From assembly GCA_002315625.1 (NCBI GenBank), contig DCHH01000021.1:1272-10224 (forward strand): a stretch of 8,953 nt of DNA, written 5' to 3'. The number at the start of each line of letters is the position of its first letter. The stretch's first letter is position 1. The notes below the pieces were generated by a model that saw only the letters and a program-made list of their open reading frames with translations, did not search any database and was not told the DNA's origin. This document shows positions 6,019 through 8,953 of the stretch, piece by piece. Both the position numbers and the translations under genes were made by a program. This stretch comes from Bacteroidales bacterium UBA1757. Its GTDB lineage: Bacteria > Bacteroidota > Bacteroidia > Bacteroidales > UBA1402.

Positions 6019-8862
6019 ATGAAAAAAAAGCTTTTCTTCCTCCTGGCCATTGTGCCGCTATTCAGTTCGCCGCTCAGGGCAGAGTCCGTTTTTGACTGGC
6101 CTGTGGTACAAACAGAAAACCTTCCTGGAACCCGCTGGTGGTGGCTTGGGAGTGCTGTGGATAAGGCCAATCTTACCTGGAATCTGGAGTTTCTGCGAGG
6201 AGCGGGAATTGGCAGTGTGGAGGTGACACCTATTTATGGTGTGCAAGGGGAGGAGAAGCGTGAGATTGAGTACCTTACGCCCCAGTGGATGGAGATGCTT
6301 CGCCATGTGCAAGACGAGGGGAAGAGGCTTGACATGATAGTCGATATGAACGGCGGCACGGGGTGGCCTTTCGGCGGCCCGAACATCGACGCTGACAATG
6401 CAGCCTCCAAGCAAATCATCCAGACCTACCCAGTCCAAGCCAACCCATCCCCGTCCGCCAAGACAAAGGCCAATCCCGCTCGTCATCCCGGGCTTGACCC
6501 GGGATCCCTTCATAAACAAGGGATGCTGAATCAAGTTCAGCATGACGCAGTTCGGCATGACGGAGAGCAGACTCTAGTAATAAAAGTCAACGACCCGAAG
6601 CAGTCGGGTCTGGCCCATCTGGCAGCCCTTCTTTTCGTCCATAGCGACGGAGTCCGCGAGCAGTTGCCGTTGTCTCTAGTTCAAGACGACGTCCTGCGTT
6701 TCACCCCCGAAACCGATGGCACCCTCTATGCCCTTTTCGTGGGCAAGACCCGCCAGCAGGTGAAGCGTTCAGCCCCCGGCGGGGAAGGCTATGTGATGAA
6801 CCATCTCTCGAAAGATGCCCTGCAGCACTATCTGCAGCGGTTTGACAATGCTTTTTCAACGACTTCAACTCCGTGGCCCCACACCTTTTTCAATGATTCG
6901 TATGAGGTCTATGGGGCAGACTGGAGCGAAAACCTTATCGACGAGTTCAAAACCCGCAGAGGATACGATATCTGTGATTATATTCCTGAACTGCAGGGTA
7001 TAGGTGAACCGGAGACGATTGAACGAGTGGTTTGTGACTACCGTGAGACCATCGGCGACATGCTGCTGGACAATTTCACCATCCCTTGGACAGAGTGGGC
7101 ACACAGCCACGGAGTCACCACCCGCAACCAGGCGCACGGTTCGCCCGGCAATCTGCTGGATTTGTATGCCGCTATGGATATCCCTGAATGTGAGTCGTTT
7201 GGATGTACACAGTTCACGATTCCTTACTTGAGGGTTGACGACAACATGAAGCGTAATGACGCCAATCCGGCAACCCTGCGCTATGCCTCCTCGGCTTCGC
7301 ATGTCGCTGGCAAGCCATACACCTCCTGCGAGAGCATGACCTGGCTTACGGAGCACTTCCGCACCTCTCTGGCACTGATTAAGCCCGAAATGGACCAGCT
7401 TTTCGTGAGCGGTGTGAACCGTGTTTTCTATCATGGAACCCCCTATACTCCGAAGGAGGCGGCTTGGCCGGGATGGATGTTCTATGCCTCGATTCAGGTC
7501 AATCCCAACAATCCCGTTTTCCGCGATATGGATGCCCTGAACGCATATATTACACGCATTCAGTCGTTCTTGCAGCAGGGCGTTCCCGACAACGAACTGC
7601 TGATGTATTTCCCGATTTATGACATCTGGGAGAAGTACCGTAAGGGCAACTACATGACCTTCGAAATCCATAGTCTCGGCGACAAACTGCCCAATTTTGA
7701 TGCCATAGTTTACGGTATTTTATCCAGTGGTTACGATTTGGACTATATCTCTGACCTTCAGCTGCTTGACACGAAAGTTGAAAACGGACTGCTGAAAACA
7801 AAGGAGGGGAAGGGACTCTACAAGGCGATTCTCGTACCCTCGTGCGAAGTGATGCCGGTCGAGACACTTCGTCAGCTGAAGGCTTTGGCCGATAATGGAG
7901 CCACAGTGCTGTTCCTTGACCAGCTGCCGTCTGACGTGCCGGGTCTAAAGGATGCCGCATCCCGTCGTGAGGAGCTTATGTCACTGGTCAATACCTTGAA
8001 TATCAAGCCCGGTGATGACCTGACCGCCATGCTTCACTCAACGTCCCTGACGCATGAAGAACTGGTTTCGAAATATAAGGCATCGTTAACTCGTCGCAAG
8101 CTTTCTGACGGATATGTCTATTTCGTTTCCATGTTGCAGGACAGCTCGGTTGACGGATGGGTGAAACTTGGAAAGGAGGCTGCTTCAGTAATGATTTTCA
8201 ATCCTCTGACAGGTGAAAGGGGAATGGTTGAGGTCCGCAACGGACATGAAGTATATCTTCAGCTCAAACCATGTGAGTCGCTGATTATCCGCACTTTCGA
8301 TAAACCGGTCGCTGAGCAGATGGCCGAGTATCGTTTCTATAAAGAGGAGAAGGGATTCCCCATCGAGGGTAAGTGGCAGTTCTCGTTTGCCGACGACGCC
8401 CCTGCCATCGACGGTAACTTTGTAATGCAGGGACAGCCTTCGTCGTGGACCGTTCTTGATGCTTCAGAAGCAGCAAATTATGCCGGCAGCGGTGTCTATT
8501 CCGTAACTTTCAAGATGCCGAACGTGAAGGATGCCGCCGACTGGAGGCTTGACTTCGCTGACGGCCTGTACGAGAGTGCAAGGGTTGTCATAAACGGTCA
8601 GGATGCCGGAAAAGTATGGTGTCCGCCATACAGTCTTAATGTGGGTAAATATCTCAAACCCGGAAAGAAGAATACAATCCAGCTGACGGTGACAAACCTT
8701 CCGGCCAACCGCATTGCAGACTATGACAGGCGTGGTGTCAACTGGCGTATTTTCAAGGATATAAACATCGTAAGCGTATTCTATAAGCCCATTACTTTTG
8801 ATATTTGGGAGACTGTTCCGTCAGGTCTGACCAAATCTCCGGTTCTTACACCTCTTTATTAA
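6019..8862 (+). CDS. GH106 alpha-L-rhamnosidase with an in-frame palindromic insertion
   Basis: This 947-residue enzyme is predicted to hydrolyse terminal alpha-L-rhamnose from plant pectin or other glycans in the periplasm. Residues 1-22 are a signal peptide (KKKLFFLLAIVPLF, site LRA-ES), with no lipobox. GH106 features follow in order: PGTRWWWLG near 35-43, EVTPIYG, DMNGGTGWPFGGP near 110-122, SAPGGEGYVMNHLSK near 253-267, NDSYEVYGADW with Asp293 and Glu296, TRNQAHGSPGNLLDLY, IPECESFG with Glu390 and Glu392, SCESMTW with Glu438, and VNRVFYHGTPY. These acidic positions include the likely catalytic and calcium-binding residues, but I cannot assign each role. From about 775 on there is a beta-sandwich of GH2-like sugar-binding type (GSGVYSVTF, VVINGQDAGKVWCPPY, TNLPANRIADYDRRG). 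Residues 155-182 are encoded by a palindromic element absent from the usual family pattern, preceded by a Pro/Ala/Asn-rich stretch (138-154). The ATG is 5 bp after the upstream stop. No SusC/SusD pair is in view. Confidence 0.9.
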   Translation: MKKKLFFLLAIVPLFSSPLRAESVFDWPVVQTENLPGTRWWWLGSAVDKANLTWNLEFLRGAGIGSVEVTPIYGVQGEEKREIEYLTPQWMEMLRHVQDEGKRLDMIVDMNGGTGWPFGGPNIDADNAASKQIIQTYPVQANPSPSAKTKANPARHPGLDPGSLHKQGMLNQVQHDAVRHDGEQTLVIKVNDPKQSGLAHLAALLFVHSDGVREQLPLSLVQDDVLRFTPETDGTLYALFVGKTRQQVKRSAPGGEGYVMNHLSKDALQHYLQRFDNAFSTTSTPWPHTFFNDSYEVYGADWSENLIDEFKTRRGYDICDYIPELQGIGEPETIERVVCDYRETIGDMLLDNFTIPWTEWAHSHGVTTRNQAHGSPGNLLDLYAAMDIPECESFGCTQFTIPYLRVDDNMKRNDANPATLRYASSASHVAGKPYTSCESMTWLTEHFRTSLALIKPEMDQLFVSGVNRVFYHGTPYTPKEAAWPGWMFYASIQVNPNNPVFRDMDALNAYITRIQSFLQQGVPDNELLMYFPIYDIWEKYRKGNYMTFEIHSLGDKLPNFDAIVYGILSSGYDLDYISDLQLLDTKVENGLLKTKEGKGLYKAILVPSCEVMPVETLRQLKALADNGATVLFLDQLPSDVPGLKDAASRREELMSLVNTLNIKPGDDLTAMLHSTSLTHEELVSKYKASLTRRKLSDGYVYFVSMLQDSSVDGWVKLGKEAASVMIFNPLTGERGMVEVRNGHEVYLQLKPCESLIIRTFDKPVAEQMAEYRFYKEEKGFPIEGKWQFSFADDAPAIDGNFVMQGQPSSWTVLDASEAANYAGSGVYSVTFKMPNVKDAADWRLDFADGLYESARVVINGQDAGKVWCPPYSLNVGKYLKPGKKNTIQLTVTNLPANRIADYDRRGVNWRIFKDINIVSVFYKPITFDIWETVPSGLTKSPVLTPLY
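6481..6562 (+). repeat. Cloverleaf-like palindromic element inserted in frame in the GH106 gene
   Basis: Bases 6481-6547 are completely self-complementary in a three-armed layout. The outer stem is CGTCAT (6481-6486) with ATGACG (6542-6547). Arm 1 is CCCGGG-CTTGA-CCCGGG (6487-6503). The middle stem is ATCCC (6504-6508) with GGGAT (6520-6524) around an 11-nt A-rich loop. Arm 2 is GCTGAA-TCAAG-TTCAGC (6525-6541). The two arm loops, CTTGA and TCAAG, are also complementary to each other. Bases 6548-6562 hold a truncated third half (AGTTCGGCATGACG). The frame has no stop and encodes residues 155-182, including RHPGLDPGS and MLNQVQHD. The minus strand is open as well. It resembles dispersed palindromic repeats that occur in many bacterial genomes; identity with a named family was not checked. 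Confidence 0.85.
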
Positions 8863-8896
8863 TTATTTGAGTTTCGCATTTGCGAGACTCAAATAA
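8863..8896 (+). terminator. Long stem-loop directly after the GH106 stop codon
   Basis: TTATTTGAGT (8863-8872) pairs perfectly with ACTCAAATAA (8887-8896), and TTCGC pairs with GCGAG with one T-G wobble, giving a 15-bp stem closed by an ATTT loop. It begins one base after the stop codon, which fits a transcription terminator or a 3' end-protecting structure for the operon. No run of T follows it on either strand, so it is not a textbook intrinsic terminator. Confidence 0.5.
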
Positions 8897-8947
8897 GGCC
8901 GCTTCAGCGGCCCGCCGGTAGGCGCGGGGTTTAGGGGCAGAGCCCCT
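8897..8947 (+). repeat. Run of three short GC-rich hairpins at the window end
   Basis: Three further inverted repeats follow without gaps of more than about 8 bp: GGCCGC-TTCA-GCGGCC (8897-8912), CGCC-GGTA-GGCG (8913-8924) and AGGGGC-AGA-GCCCCT (8933-8947), with GGGGTTT between the last two. No start-to-stop reading frame of useful size covers them. The GGGGTTTAGGGGC...GCCCCT block looks like an intergenic repeat of the kind dispersed in Bacteroidetes genomes, but only one copy is present here and the window ends within or just after it. Confidence 0.5.
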
Positions 8948-8953
8948 ATAAAA

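Noticed and set aside
6481..6547. The cloverleaf as a tRNA or tRNA-like gene
   Set aside because: There is no acceptor stem of normal length, no anticodon arm of 5 bp with a 7-nt loop, no TTCGA T-loop and no conserved D-loop; only the overall three-arm shape is similar.
6865..7671. A 268-codon open frame on the minus strand, opposite the GH106 gene
   Set aside because: It lies wholly opposite well-conserved GH106 coding sequence, has no recognisable motif and no promoter; it is a by-product of codon use on the other strand.

Overview
The window looks like chromosome of a T9SS-bearing member of the Bacteroidales (Prevotella-, Muribaculum- or Parabacteroides-like; the genus cannot be fixed from this sequence alone). 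Three things point there: Bacteroidetes-type promoters (TTTG / TAnnTTTG) without strong Shine-Dalgarno sites, a large secreted protein with a type IX secretion C-terminal sorting domain, and a GH106 alpha-L-rhamnosidase with an L-rhamnose mutarotase nearby.

Layout. An L-rhamnose mutarotase-like gene runs leftward at 56-445. A 136-bp divergent intergenic region (446-581) carries back-to-back promoters and separates it from a rightward gene (582-3110) for an 842-residue secreted, multi-domain T9SS cargo protein. From about 3135 a tight rightward gene train follows: hicA toxin (3171-3365), hicB antitoxin (3377-3778), a MurU/mannose-1-phosphate guanylyltransferase-like sugar nucleotidyltransferase (3786-4508), a 2-isopropylmalate/citramalate synthase-family enzyme (4499-6013) and a GH106 alpha-L-rhamnosidase (6019-8862). 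Gaps inside the train are 5-11 bp, plus one 10-bp overlap, and the only convincing promoter motif is the one before hicA. The window ends in an array of hairpins (8863-8947) that closes the operon and may be a dispersed repeat.

How the genes fit together. The rhamnosidase at one end would release L-rhamnose in the periplasm, and the mutarotase at the other end would interconvert its anomers; this is a loose thematic link and not an operon. The nucleotidyltransferase and the LeuA-family enzyme are biosynthetic and have no obvious pathway link to rhamnosidase, so the train may share only a promoter. HicB is normally an autorepressor, so it could set expression of the whole train.

The most striking object is inside the rhamnosidase gene. 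A 67-bp element at 6481-6547 is perfectly self-complementary in a three-armed cloverleaf layout and is followed by a truncated third half-unit (6548-6562). It is translated in frame as about 28 extra residues near the N-terminus of the enzyme. It is built from two half-units that share one scaffold (CGTCAT-N6-CTTGA-N6'-ATCCC) but carry unrelated, internally compensated stem sequences, which argues that the folded form is what was kept. It resembles in-frame palindromic elements such as those known from Rickettsia, and is the main candidate for something under-described here.
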